From positions 124,001-188,000 of the forward strand of contig NZ_JAFWFN010000083.1 in NCBI RefSeq assembly GCF_017515565.1: a stretch of DNA of 64,000 nucleotides. Direction: 5' to 3'. Made by a program: the position numbers and the translations under genes. This document shows, piece after piece, positions 1 through 7,984 of this stretch; position 1 is the first letter of the stretch; each line of letters starts with the position of its first letter. The notes under the pieces are model-generated. The model was given only the letters and a program-made list of their open reading frames with translations. It searched no databases and was not told where the DNA came from. This stretch comes from Halomonas sp. GTDB lineage: Bacteria > Pseudomonadota > Gammaproteobacteria > Pseudomonadales > Halomonadaceae.

Positions 1-1
1 C

Positions 2-145
2 TGTGCCATGGAGCTGGATATCGAACTACGCACCTCCTCCGCTGCTGCCGGTGGCAAAACCGTCCTTCACGTTATCGCCGCCCGCAAACCCAACGCCACC
101 GGCAGCCACCAGCAGCAACCGGCTACCAACAGCGACAAAAAATAG
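2..145 (+). CDS. Partial CDS: C-terminal end of a probable phage ssDNA-binding protein
   Basis: An open frame enters from the left edge and ends at TAG 143-145. It encodes about 47 residues, starting C-A-M-E-L-D and ending in a Gln/Asn-rich hydrophilic tail (GSHQQQPATNSDKK). In Pf1-like and related inoviruses the small ssDNA-binding protein (gpV type) lies directly before the coat-protein cluster and often ends in such a polar tail. The function is inferred mainly from position; no diagnostic motif is left in this fragment. The codon pattern (GCC, ACC, AAC) supports real coding. Confidence 0.5.
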   Translation, partial: CAMELDIELRTSSAAAGGKTVLHVIAARKPNATGSHQQQPATNSDKK

Positions 146-156
146 GATTTTGAGCC

Positions 157-255
157 ATGGACACTAGCGAACTCTCTGGTCTGTGGCTCCTGGTTTATTG
201 CGTCGGCCTCGTCCTCTGCTTCGGACTTGGCGCAATAAATGGGGGCCAGCGATGA
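157..255 (+). CDS. Small phage membrane protein (32 aa), possible minor coat/assembly protein
   Basis: ATG 157 opens a 32-residue protein with a short polar N-terminus (MDTSELSG) followed by one hydrophobic segment of about 18 residues (residues 9-26) and a short polar end. It starts 11 bases after the upstream stop, and its stop overlaps the next ATG (ATGA at 252-255). That tight coupling is typical of filamentous phage virion genes such as those for gpVII/gpIX. Identity with a named minor coat protein cannot be shown from sequence this short. Confidence 0.6.
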   Translation: MDTSELSGLWLLVYCVGLVLCFGLGAINGGQR

Positions 256-368
256 ACGATCCCAGCATTACGTTTGTTGTTGGTTCCCTCTTCACCTCGT
301 ATGCCACTGGTTGGGCATTCGGACACTCAATCTTGATGTTTAAACGCTTTATGGAGTCTGTCATATGA
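252..368 (+). CDS. Small phage membrane protein (38 aa), possible minor coat protein
   Basis: ATG 252 overlaps the stop of the previous small gene in an ATGA junction, and its own TGA overlaps the ATG of the coat gene at 365 in the same way, so the three are translationally coupled. The 38 residues are hydrophobic through the middle (ITFVVGSLF and GWAFGHSILMF) with a charged end (KRFMESVI). The size and position fit a gpVII/gpIX-like virion tip protein or a small assembly protein. A longer frame opening at 183 would overlap the upstream gene and is not preferred. Confidence 0.6.
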   Translation: MNDPSITFVVGSLFTSYATGWAFGHSILMFKRFMESVI

Positions 369-619
369 CACTTAACACCATCGCACAACACGTGAAACAC
401 GCCGCCACTACCACACGCGGCAAGATCGCTGGCGGTGCTGCTTTACTCATGGCCTCCGCTGCGGCTAATGCCCAGGCCACCGATGCCTCTTCTGCATTTT
501 CTGAAATGCAATCGCAAGCGTCAGAAATGGCCTCTTCTGCATGGCCGGTCGTAGTAACGGTAGTGGGCGGCCTTATCGCCATCGGCCTGTTTAAGAAGTT
601 TGCTAACAAAGCGTCTTAA
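365..619 (+). CDS. Major coat protein precursor of the filamentous phage (gpVIII-like)
   Basis: This 84-residue protein has the classic inovirus major coat build. A basic N-terminus and hydrophobic signal segment (about residues 22-36, AGGAALLMASAAANA) are followed by an acidic amphipathic surface segment (QATDASSAFSEMQ). A transmembrane helix follows (WPVVVTVVGGLIAIGLF), then a basic C-terminus (KKFANKAS) that would face the DNA inside the virion. Cleavage after ANA would give a mature protein of about 48 residues, in the usual size range. A strong terminator follows directly, as expected for the most abundant virion protein. Confidence 0.9.
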   Translation: MTLNTIAQHVKHAATTTRGKIAGGAALLMASAAANAQATDASSAFSEMQSQASEMASSAWPVVVTVVGGLIAIGLFKKFANKAS

Positions 620-640
620 TACCGCTAAGCAAGGGACACC

Positions 641-665
641 AAGGGGCGGAAACGCCCCTTTTTAT
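641..665 (+). terminator. Rho-independent terminator after the major coat gene
   Basis: A perfect 8-bp stem AAGGGGCG/CGCCCCTT with a GAAA tetraloop is followed by a T-rich run (661-665). It sits between the coat gene stop (619) and the adsorption protein start (680). Filamentous phages commonly use a terminator here to raise coat protein mRNA over the downstream minor genes. Confidence 0.9.
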
Positions 666-679
666 ATAACGAGGACAAC

Positions 680-2485
680 ATGATTAAAAAAGCCGTTTTA
701 TTAACTACTGTAGCGCCTTTTTTAATGGTGTTTTCTAATGGCTCTTTTTCATTTGATATATCTGATAACCCTTATTTTGCCACTATGTCTGATATTTCTG
801 CTATGCGTGATAAGTATTCCGAGGGTAGGTGGTCTTTAAGGGGTACCAGTTCTTCTATTCGTTGTTCAAGTGACATGTTACCTAGGCGTTTTGATCAAAT
901 GCGCCCTAACATAATTACTTCAGCGGGCACTGACAGCCAAGGGCGCTCAATGTGTTCTGTTTATGCTTATGTTGGATCTGTTCCTTCTGCTTTTTATAGC
1001 GATCCATCTATTTATAATGTTTCTAAAACTGATGAAGCATGTGCTAGTTCAGACGATTCTCAATATGCTACTACAAATTTTTCTGTTGCTAATCATTTAA
1101 TGTCTGGTGGTTCTGCTTTAACTAATGGCGGTGCATGTTCTGTTTCATTATCCGGTGTTAATGCTTGTCCGCCTTATTCCGAGAATTATTATTGTGAGTT
1201 AGATATTATTTCTGTTTCGACGGGCGAGGTTTCTAGTCCTGAAATTGGCGTCCAGGGTGGGTTGAGTTTTCAGCCTGGTATGCCTTTAGATGAATTTCCA
1301 ATTCCTGATTATTTGTCGCCTCTCCCTGGTGCTTGTTCTGACTCTGGTAATTGCGTGACTATTGGTGACACGTCTTATCTTATTGATTGGGATACTGCCC
1401 CGGATTGGTTTTCTTATGTCGATAATAACGGCAACACCGTTACTAATCCTAATGTTGGTGGCGGCTCTGGCGGCGGTGATCCTACCGACCCAACAAACCC
1501 CACCGATCCCACCGACCCAGGCGGTAACGATGGTGGCGACTCTGGTGGTAGCGATGGCGGTAACGGCTCCGGCGATGGTTCCGACGATGGCTCTGGCGGT
1601 TCCTCGGGTGGTGGTAGCTCTGGCGGTGGCTCTACCGTTCCCGATTTTGAATTTGATGAATCCGGCATTATTGAAGCGATTCGCTCATCTGGCCAATCCA
1701 ACCGTAACGCCATTGATGCCCTCTCTAATGACGTTACTGGCTCGATCAATAACCAGACTAACGAGCTCAACAGCACCATCAACACGGAAGCTTCTCGCTT
1801 AATTACCGAAACCGACCGTCAAACTGGTCGCGTCACAACTGCCATCACCTCACAAACGCAATCTGTTCAACACACCCTCGACAATCAGACTCGTAGCTTA
1901 AACAGCACCCTTGAAGGTCTTCAAAGCTCCTTAGTGGATGCTCTTGGGAACATTCAGGTTCGGTTTTCCGGTGGTGGTGGCTCCGGTGGCGGTTCATCCG
2001 AGGGTGGTGGTGATGGTGATGCAGACGGTGAAGATGGCTTTTGGGATGGCCTGGTTGATTCCTTAGCTGGCCTTTTTGGCAGTGGTACTAGTGAAGCCGC
2101 TGACGGCTTTGCATCAGGGCTAGAAGAAACCACCTCCGATGAAGCCTTTGGCGAATTTGATCAACAAGGCTACGCCGAAGAGCTTTTTGACACCTACGAA
2201 TCTGAACAAATTGGACTGTTAGAAGAGCGGGTTGAGGCACTGCTAGATATGGTCGATTCGGGCCTGTCTCCCTACCGTAATTTGATTTCGCGCCTTATCC
2301 CTGCCGTTCCCTCCTCGTCCTGCACCCCTATCGTTTTTGGCAGCGGTCACATGTCGTTCACCATCGACTGTGAAGGCTTCAACCTGTTGAAAGCAATGCT
2401 CGCCTGGGTGCTGTACGTGTTCACCGCTTACACCATTGTGAGCACCATCTTCTCCTACCGCTCCGGCGCTCAACAAGGAGCTTAA
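680..2485 (+). CDS. Phage adsorption / attachment protein (gpIII-like, Gly-rich linkers)
   Basis: The 601-residue protein is predicted to cap the virion and bind the host receptor. It has a signal peptide (residues 1-24, ending NGSFS), a Cys-rich N-terminal region (to about residue 255), a Pro/Asp/Thr then Gly/Ser/Asp-rich linker (about 256-320), a helical region rich in Asn/Gln/Thr, and a second Gly-rich linker. The C-terminal domain carries the motif CTPIVF...IDC just before a transmembrane anchor (about residues 570-592), the pattern of inovirus attachment/TspB-like proteins. Two glycine linkers between domains match gpIII architecture. The first 760 bases are strikingly T-rich with TCT, GTT and GAT codons, unlike the C-terminal half, which suggests the receptor-binding region was acquired separately. 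RBS GAGGA lies at 671-675. Confidence 0.8.
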   Translation: MIKKAVLLTTVAPFLMVFSNGSFSFDISDNPYFATMSDISAMRDKYSEGRWSLRGTSSSIRCSSDMLPRRFDQMRPNIITSAGTDSQGRSMCSVYAYVGSVPSAFYSDPSIYNVSKTDEACASSDDSQYATTNFSVANHLMSGGSALTNGGACSVSLSGVNACPPYSENYYCELDIISVSTGEVSSPEIGVQGGLSFQPGMPLDEFPIPDYLSPLPGACSDSGNCVTIGDTSYLIDWDTAPDWFSYVDNNGNTVTNPNVGGGSGGGDPTDPTNPTDPTDPGGNDGGDSGGSDGGNGSGDGSDDGSGGSSGGGSSGGGSTVPDFEFDESGIIEAIRSSGQSNRNAIDALSNDVTGSINNQTNELNSTINTEASRLITETDRQTGRVTTAITSQTQSVQHTLDNQTRSLNSTLEGLQSSLVDALGNIQVRFSGGGGSGGGSSEGGGDGDADGEDGFWDGLVDSLAGLFGSGTSEAADGFASGLEETTSDEAFGEFDQQGYAEELFDTYESEQIGLLEERVEALLDMVDSGLSPYRNLISRLIPAVPSSSCTPIVFGSGHMSFTIDCEGFNLLKAMLAWVLYVFTAYTIVSTIFSYRSGAQQGA

Positions 2486-2488
2486 CCC

Positions 2489-2866
2489 ATGGCTGCCCCC
2501 CTGGCTTTACTCGCTCGCGCTGGCTCCACCGTAGGCCGTTCGCTCGGCAACATGACTAAGCGCTCTTTCTGGCAGCTCAGCCGCATGGTGTTCTTTGTTG
2601 AGCTGTTTGTTTACTTCCGGCGCTTATTCTTTCGGATAGCATGGCTCGCCACCAAAATTGGCATGTTTTTGTACCTTTTTGAACAAGCTATCCAAGCCGT
2701 CGAGCTACTCTTTAGCACCTTCGCTGCCCCCCTTCCATCTGAGCTATCAAATGGCATTGCTTTGGTTTTACCCAGCAATTTCACGGCCTGTATCACTGCC
2801 ATTTTGACCACCAAATTCATCTTTTTTGTGCTCTCGGTAAAAGACCGAGTGCTCTCGTCGGTGTGA
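2489..2866 (+). CDS. gpVI-like minor virion/membrane protein
   Basis: A 125-residue hydrophobic protein starts 4 bases after the adsorption gene stop and ends 8 bases before the Zot-like gene. It has a basic N-terminus, then hydrophobic helices around residues 31-62 (MVFFVELFVYF, IAWLATKIGMFLYLF) and near the C-terminus (ACITAILTTKFIFFVLSV). In inoviruses the gene between the adsorption protein and Zot/gpI encodes the gpVI-type tip protein. Assignment rests on position, size and hydrophobicity rather than a clear motif. Confidence 0.7.
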   Translation: MAAPLALLARAGSTVGRSLGNMTKRSFWQLSRMVFFVELFVYFRRLFFRIAWLATKIGMFLYLFEQAIQAVELLFSTFAAPLPSELSNGIALVLPSNFTACITAILTTKFIFFVLSVKDRVLSSV

Positions 2867-2874
2867 GGTAAGGT

Positions 2875-3939
2875 ATGGCCGTTTATGTAGTAACTGGAAA
2901 ACTCGGCGCCGGCAAAACCCTGGTGGCCGTGGGGAAGATCAAAGACAAATTGAGCCGTGGCTGCAAAGTGGCCACCAACTTAGATCTGAACCTGGATAAG
3001 CTTATTGGTGAAAAAGCCAAGCTTACCCGCTGCTACCGCATTCCTGATAAACCCGTCCTGGCAGACCTTGAGTCTATCGGCACCGGTACCGATGACTACG
3101 ACGAAAGCAAAAACGGCTTACTCGTGCTGGATGAGTGCGGCACCTGGTTTAACGCCCGATCCTGGAACGATAAAAGCCGCCAAGATGTTATCAACTGGTT
3201 TTTACACGCTCGTAAATTGGGCTGGGACATTATTTTTCTCATCCAAGACTTATCCATCATGGATAAGCAAGCCCGCGTTGCCCTGGCTGAACACGTCGTT
3301 TACTGCCGTCGCCTGGACCGGATCAGCATTCCCCTAATCGGCTCGCTCTGGTCGATGTTTGCAGGCGGCAAGATGCCCATGCCCAAGGTGCATTTGGGCA
3401 TTGTGAAGTACGGCGACTCACCGCAAAGCCTTACCGTTGAACGCTGGACCTACACCGGCCGCGCGCTCTACCCCGCTTACGACACCAAGCAAGCCTTTTC
3501 CGACCACTACTCCCACGGCACGTACTCCGTGTTGCCGCCCTGGTACACCCACGGCATGCACCGCGTACCCCATGACGCGAGGTTCTATATGAAAATGACC
3601 CGTATCTATTGGAAGCGCTTTAACCGCCCGTTTCTCTCCCTGGCCTCCTTTGGGCTAGGCGCTTTCCTTACGGTGTCGGTACTTGTCGCCGACCGTGTGA
3701 ATGCCCGCGCCCAGGATCAACCTGCCCCCGTTGCACCGCTTGATCTGCCCGACCTCAGCACCACCCGCATCGCCAGCTTTAGCCAGTTTGGTGACCGCAC
3801 CACTTACCGCCTCATTGATAGCGACCGCAAGACGCTCACCACTGACGACCTCAGCCGCCAAGGCTTCGCCATCGTCCCAGTGAATGCCTGCCTTGTTCGC
3901 GTAGAAAATGGAGTTACCCATGAAGAAATTCGCTGCTAA
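2875..3939 (+). CDS. Zot-family assembly ATPase (gpI-like morphogenesis protein)
   Basis: The 354-residue inner-membrane ATPase drives extrusion of the filament. It has a Walker A motif at residues 8-15 (GKLGAGKT) and a Walker B-like LLVLDE at 82-87. The region 95-125 (NDKSRQDVINWFLHARK then WDIIFLIQD) is typical of the Zonular occludens toxin/gpI domain. One transmembrane helix lies at about 253-272, with a small periplasmic domain behind it, as in gpI. The name Zot comes from the CTX phage homologue; there is no reason to call this a toxin. Its end overlaps the next gene by 20 bases. Confidence 0.92.
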   Translation: MAVYVVTGKLGAGKTLVAVGKIKDKLSRGCKVATNLDLNLDKLIGEKAKLTRCYRIPDKPVLADLESIGTGTDDYDESKNGLLVLDECGTWFNARSWNDKSRQDVINWFLHARKLGWDIIFLIQDLSIMDKQARVALAEHVVYCRRLDRISIPLIGSLWSMFAGGKMPMPKVHLGIVKYGDSPQSLTVERWTYTGRALYPAYDTKQAFSDHYSHGTYSVLPPWYTHGMHRVPHDARFYMKMTRIYWKRFNRPFLSLASFGLGAFLTVSVLVADRVNARAQDQPAPVAPLDLPDLSTTRIASFSQFGDRTTYRLIDSDRKTLTTDDLSRQGFAIVPVNACLVRVENGVTHEEIRC

Positions 3940-5341
3940 AACCGCTGCCGTTATTGCCCTAACAACGGCAACCATCACCGGTGCCTATGCCGCCCCCATA
4001 CAAATGCAAGATACCGATATTCGGGACTTCGTGCGGTGGTACGTTGAGCAGAGTAATACCCCGTTGGCCATTCACCCCACGGCCACCGGCACACTTACGG
4101 TTTACGCCCCCGATGTGCCTGACCACCAGCTGGATGAGTTCTTCCAGGGTGTCTTGAGTTCACACGGCTACACAATTCTCCCTGGCAACCCTCCGACCGT
4201 TGCCCCTGCTAGCCAACGCCCAGCGGCATCGCCAACCCAACAAACACCAGGTGTTTTAGAGCCACACGATCCCGCCGCCGCTGTTGCCAACGCGCCCACG
4301 CTTGCACCACCGCCAGAACCCCAGGCCACCCACCTGTTCTCGTTCGACAACGTGCGTGCTGACGACATTGCCCCGTTGGTGACTAGCTTCCTGACCCAGA
4401 ACGCCCAGGAAGGCACCACCTCGCCGCGTGTTCAAGTGCTCCATGCCTCCAACGCGATATTAGCCAAGGGCCCAGAAAAGCAGCTCACACAGCTACAGGC
4501 ATTTATTCCCCAAGTGGACGTTGCCCACCCTCAGTTACTCATCCAGGCGGTAATCTTCGAAACCACGGACGGTGATACCTTCGATCTTGGCGTATCGCTC
4601 GGTCGCGCCTCTGGTAGCCGTGTCGCGGGCGGCTTTAACACCGCCAATCTCGGTACTTCTCTAGCCTCGTCGGGCGGCACCTTCGGGATCTTCGACGGCG
4701 ATATTCTGGCGTTTGCGATCAATGCCTTACAACGCGACTCACGCTCTAACGTGTTATCCACACCCCAAATTCTTACCCTCTCCGGTAAGCGCGGCACGAT
4801 CTCCATCGGCCAGAATGTCCCGTTCGTCACTGGACGTGTTACCGGCGAATCAGCGGACGTTAACAGCCCCTTTCAGACCATTGAACGCCGCGACGTTGGC
4901 ATTCGGTTAAACGTCCTACCGGTGGTCACCGCTTCTGGCCTCGTCATTATGGATATCACCACCTCTGCCGACTCGCTCACCGATTCTCTTCTGGCATCCG
5001 ACATCATCACCAACCAACGTCAAATCAACACCACCGTACAAATTCGCTCCGGCCAAACACTGCTATTAGGTGGCCTCTCGTCCCAGGATGACCGTTCCCA
5101 AGTCTCCGGCGTTCCTGGCCTCTCCAGCGTCCCCGTTGCCGGTCGCCTTTTCCAAAATGAATCTACCTCCACTCAGCGCACCAACCTTCACGTTTTGCTT
5201 CAAGCCACCGTGCTACCCCGTTATGACGCCAACCAACCCGCTACCCAACACCATCAAACCGGCTCCATCGCAGCCAACCTCGTAGCAATGAACTGGCGTC
5301 AAGAGGTCGAGACCACCCCTGTAACACGTCTCGCAGAGTAA
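3920..5341 (+). CDS. Phage secretin (gpIV-like outer-membrane export channel)
   Basis: The 473-residue protein of the type II/III secretin superfamily forms the outer-membrane pore for virion exit. ATG 3920 is preferred because GGAG at 3910-3913 lies 6 bases upstream and a good signal peptide follows (MKKFAAKTAAVIALTT...AYA). An in-frame ATG at 3908 would add MELP. Domains in order: N0-like (about 26-90), Pro-rich linker (about 95-140), N1-like (THLFSFDNVRADDI) and secretin core. The core shows the motifs VLSTPQILTLSGKRG, ISIGQNVPF and the C-terminal LLLGGL...VPGLSSVPVAGRLF. Many inoviruses borrow a host secretin; this one encodes its own. Confidence 0.92.
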   Translation: MKKFAAKTAAVIALTTATITGAYAAPIQMQDTDIRDFVRWYVEQSNTPLAIHPTATGTLTVYAPDVPDHQLDEFFQGVLSSHGYTILPGNPPTVAPASQRPAASPTQQTPGVLEPHDPAAAVANAPTLAPPPEPQATHLFSFDNVRADDIAPLVTSFLTQNAQEGTTSPRVQVLHASNAILAKGPEKQLTQLQAFIPQVDVAHPQLLIQAVIFETTDGDTFDLGVSLGRASGSRVAGGFNTANLGTSLASSGGTFGIFDGDILAFAINALQRDSRSNVLSTPQILTLSGKRGTISIGQNVPFVTGRVTGESADVNSPFQTIERRDVGIRLNVLPVVTASGLVIMDITTSADSLTDSLLASDIITNQRQINTTVQIRSGQTLLLGGLSSQDDRSQVSGVPGLSSVPVAGRLFQNESTSTQRTNLHVLLQATVLPRYDANQPATQHHQTGSIAANLVAMNWRQEVETTPVTRLAE

Positions 5342-5409
5342 CAACGAAACCCGTTAAAACAGCTCACTACAGCACGTACCAACATTTTAAAAAATTAAGG
5401 GAATAGGTC

Positions 5410-6702
5410 ATGGAACGCTGGAACCGTTACTCACTTACGTCACTGGAAAACGGCGAGCAAGACCCGTTTGGAAAACTGTTGATTAGCTCGGCAGGTCAGC
5501 GTGAGCTTAACGAACTTCGTCTACTGAATGCAGGCGTGGACACGGTACGGCAGCTCTACCAGGGGGAGCCTTGCCTGCACCAGTTCAATGAAATTATCGA
5601 GGTCTACAACGAAGGCATAGGGGCCACCATGAACCTCTTTGACGTGGAATGGGCAGTAGGTGCCGGCGCAGCCGGTTCCGGCTTCCGCTACCGTCTCCAA
5701 AACAATGAGCTAGGCGTAATCGTGTTCTTCCAGGCACGGCACACCAAGATAGACACCATCGGAACCCACCTAAAAATTGAACTCTCCCCGCATTTCATTC
5801 AGGAGCGCAGCCCTCAGCAGAGCCAAGACTTCATGTACAACATCGCGGCACACATGCTTTCACACGTTGAGCCCATTGGCTGTGCGATACACCTGGCATT
5901 AGACGTACAGGGCTGGGAGCCACCCAAAGACTTCATGGAGCGCTTCGTTACCCGCTCCAAGAAAATCATGCGCATCGACGGCATCAACAACCTAGAGTTT
6001 GCTCATAACACCATCGCCACCACCTACGGACGCGGTGAAACCTACATGTTCGGCACTGCCGGTGCGCTCCAATGCTGTATCTATAACAAGACGTTAGAAG
6101 CCAAGCACCGTGACAAAATGCACTTCTGGGAAGGCATCTGGAAAAACGCCGTAGACGACGATCTCAACAGCACCTACAACGACGAAGAAACGGTCTGGCG
6201 TATCGAACTTCGCTTTCATCAGTCGGTGCTGAGGGAATTCGCCCAAGGCATCCCCTGCAACGTTGATACCGGCGAAGTGCTGGACGACTCCCACGGCTTT
6301 AACCGCTTCATTGATGTGGTACCGCACCTCTCCGGCCTCTGGCGAACCGCCATGCAATCCTATCGCCTGGATGCACGCCGCAACCTGATTGATCCCGCAT
6401 GGCAAGTCATGCAGGAAGATGCCCGCTTCTACTGCCATGAGCCTGGGTTCATGTACAAACGCGCTCGAAAAGAGCCGGGGCTGGGCAATGAAAAGAACGT
6501 CACCCTGGCGTTTGGCAACCTCATCAGCATCTACGCCCGCCAAGGCTTTCGCACCCATGAAGCCGTTCGCTTCCTACAACGCTCCGGCATGTGGGAAGAC
6601 CTCGCAAAATATTACCGCCGCCGAGGGGTCGACTCCGGGCAATTCAGGCAAATCGTAGAGCAGAAATTGATAGAACGAAGACTGGTAGGGAAAGCCGCGT
6701 AG
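5410..6702 (+). CDS. Phage replication initiation protein (Rep, gene II-like)
   Basis: A 430-residue protein preceded by AAGGGA (about 5396-5401). It is most likely the rolling-circle replication initiator that nicks the double-stranded phage DNA. Visible features are a HLALDVQGW segment, the stretch TTYGRGETYMFG followed by CCIYNKTLEAK, and VWRIELRFH. This succession resembles phage/plasmid replication initiation factors, where a Y-x-G segment precedes an I-Y-N/D-K-x-x-E segment and a later W-R-x-E. The catalytic Tyr cannot be fixed by eye. Its place after the secretin and before the integrase is unusual, since Rep often lies upstream of the ssDNA-binding protein. Confidence 0.72.
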   Translation: MERWNRYSLTSLENGEQDPFGKLLISSAGQRELNELRLLNAGVDTVRQLYQGEPCLHQFNEIIEVYNEGIGATMNLFDVEWAVGAGAAGSGFRYRLQNNELGVIVFFQARHTKIDTIGTHLKIELSPHFIQERSPQQSQDFMYNIAAHMLSHVEPIGCAIHLALDVQGWEPPKDFMERFVTRSKKIMRIDGINNLEFAHNTIATTYGRGETYMFGTAGALQCCIYNKTLEAKHRDKMHFWEGIWKNAVDDDLNSTYNDEETVWRIELRFHQSVLREFAQGIPCNVDTGEVLDDSHGFNRFIDVVPHLSGLWRTAMQSYRLDARRNLIDPAWQVMQEDARFYCHEPGFMYKRARKEPGLGNEKNVTLAFGNLISIYARQGFRTHEAVRFLQRSGMWEDLAKYYRRRGVDSGQFRQIVEQKLIERRLVGKAA

Positions 6703-6704
6703 CC

Positions 6705-7697
6705 ATGGCCATCAATAAAGTTAAAACCGGCTGGCAGGTGGATGTTAAGCCGGAGGGGCGATTGGGTAAGCGTGTCCGCAAAACCTTTCGCACCCAGGCA
6801 GAGGCGAAACGCTTTGAAGCCAAAGTCCGCTCACAGGCGGCTAGCGGGGAAGATTACGCGCCTAAGCGTAGGGATAGCCGTAGCCTTACGGAACTCGCCC
6901 AGGCATGGCACAACCTGCACGGCGCCACACTGAAAGATGGAGAGTCACGGCTTAATAAATTACGTTTCATAGCCAACTACATGGGTAATCCACGTGCTTC
7001 ATCGGTGCGACCTATACACGTTGCCGAATACCGCCAAAAACGGCTTTCCGAGGGTTTAACCGCGAATACTGTTAACCATGACATCGGTTATTTTCGCGCT
7101 GTATTCAACTTCTTGATCAGGATGGAAGAGTGGCATGGCGAAAACCCATTTGCATCGATCAAGTCCATTCGCCTACCTGAAAGGGAGCTGTCCTACCTCA
7201 CCCTTGAACAGATCGATACTCTTTTCCACCACCTCGACCAGTCTCGCAACCGTCACGTTAAACTGATGGCTAGCTTGTGCCTCGCAACAGGTGCCCGATG
7301 GGGCGAAGCCCAATATCTACGCTCCGAGCTAGTCAGGAATGGCCAAGTAACCTTCGTGGACACTAAAAATGGCCGTGCCCGCTCTGTGCCCATTCCTGAC
7401 ATGCTTTATCAGCAGCTAAAAGCCCATGGTGCCCCGATGGGTCGACTCTTCCCCCAGGATGCTTACCAAGCCTTTACCAACGCGCTAAAAGCCTCAGAGC
7501 TCGAACTCCCTAAAGGCCAACGCACACACGTTTTGCGTCACACGTTCGCAAGCCATTTTGTGATAAACGGCGGTAACTTACTAACACTGCAAAAAATAAT
7601 GGGGCATCAAAGCATACAAATGACCATGCGTTATGCACACCTGGCACCAGATCACTTAAAAGAAGCGATCACATACGGCCCGAAGATATTCGGTTGA
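6705..7697 (+). CDS. Tyrosine recombinase / phage integrase
   Basis: The 330-residue integrase catalyses site-specific insertion and excision of the phage. An N-terminal AP2-like arm-binding segment (residues 1-50, GWQVDVKPEGRLGKRVRKTF) precedes a SAM-like core-binding domain (about 60-165) and the catalytic domain. The catalytic set is complete: R198 (ATGARWGEA), K221, H275 and R278 (HVLRHTFASH), H301 (GHQS) and nucleophile Y310 (MRYAHL). ATG 6705, just after the Rep stop, fits homologue starts better than in-frame upstream codons inside rep. It ends 68 bases before the CCA end of the tRNA gene, its likely target. Confidence 0.93.
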   Translation: MAINKVKTGWQVDVKPEGRLGKRVRKTFRTQAEAKRFEAKVRSQAASGEDYAPKRRDSRSLTELAQAWHNLHGATLKDGESRLNKLRFIANYMGNPRASSVRPIHVAEYRQKRLSEGLTANTVNHDIGYFRAVFNFLIRMEEWHGENPFASIKSIRLPERELSYLTLEQIDTLFHHLDQSRNRHVKLMASLCLATGARWGEAQYLRSELVRNGQVTFVDTKNGRARSVPIPDMLYQQLKAHGAPMGRLFPQDAYQAFTNALKASELELPKGQRTHVLRHTFASHFVINGGNLLTLQKIMGHQSIQMTMRYAHLAPDHLKEAITYGPKIFG

Positions 7698-7765
7698 CAC
7701 TTTGTTGCCACTTTGATGAAAAGTACAGATAGGAAGGGATAAACTGCGGGTAAGTCATTGATAAT

Positions 7766-7842
<77 letters not shown>

Positions 7843-7890
7843 GAAAAGCGTGCATATAATAGCGAATGTAGGGGGGCTAGGCTACCCCTT

Positions 7891-7927
7891 AGTGCCGCTA
7901 TCTTGTGGTGATAGCGGCACTTTTTTG
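7891..7927 (+). terminator. Strong rho-independent terminator
   Basis: A perfect 12-bp stem AGTGCCGCTATC/GATAGCGGCACT has a 7-base loop and is followed by TTTTTT on the + strand. No + strand host gene lies directly upstream, because the tRNA is on the minus strand. It would therefore stop transcription leaving the prophage integrase end, or mark the end of a transcript that ran here before integration. Confidence 0.9.
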
Positions 7928-7984
7928 TTGCACTTATTCCAAGCCATGGGGTCTGCTAGTGAGTTCCTAATGCGGAGACGCGCT

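Larger units (their letters stand above)
1..7765 (+). mobile_element. Inovirus (filamentous phage) prophage, right-hand part
   Basis: The genes follow an inovirus order on one strand: ssDNA-binding protein end, tiny membrane proteins, major coat, terminator, adsorption protein, gpVI-like protein, Zot/gpI ATPase, secretin, replication initiator and tyrosine integrase. They are tightly packed, with ATGA-type overlaps. The integrase lies next to the 3' end of a tRNA gene, the usual arrangement for tRNA-targeted integration. The left boundary is outside the window, so total length and the second attachment site are unknown. No repressor, transposase or cargo gene is visible in this part. Carrying its own secretin suggests virion export does not rely on a host type II secretin. 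The right boundary is placed at the tRNA 3' end by inference. Confidence 0.9.

Noticed and set aside
183-368. A longer start for the 38-aa phage gene
   Set aside because: It would overlap most of the 157-255 gene; the ATGA junction at 252 is a better start.
1362-1802. Long open frames in the other phases across the Gly-rich linker of the adsorption gene
   Set aside because: They are by-products of the repetitive GGT/GGC/GAT coding sequence, lack RBSs and yield Pro- or Ala-rich low-complexity peptides.
2875-3939. Zot-family protein as a possible enterotoxin
   Set aside because: The domain is shared with all gpI assembly ATPases; position, Walker motifs and membrane helix indicate virion assembly. 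Nothing supports toxin activity.
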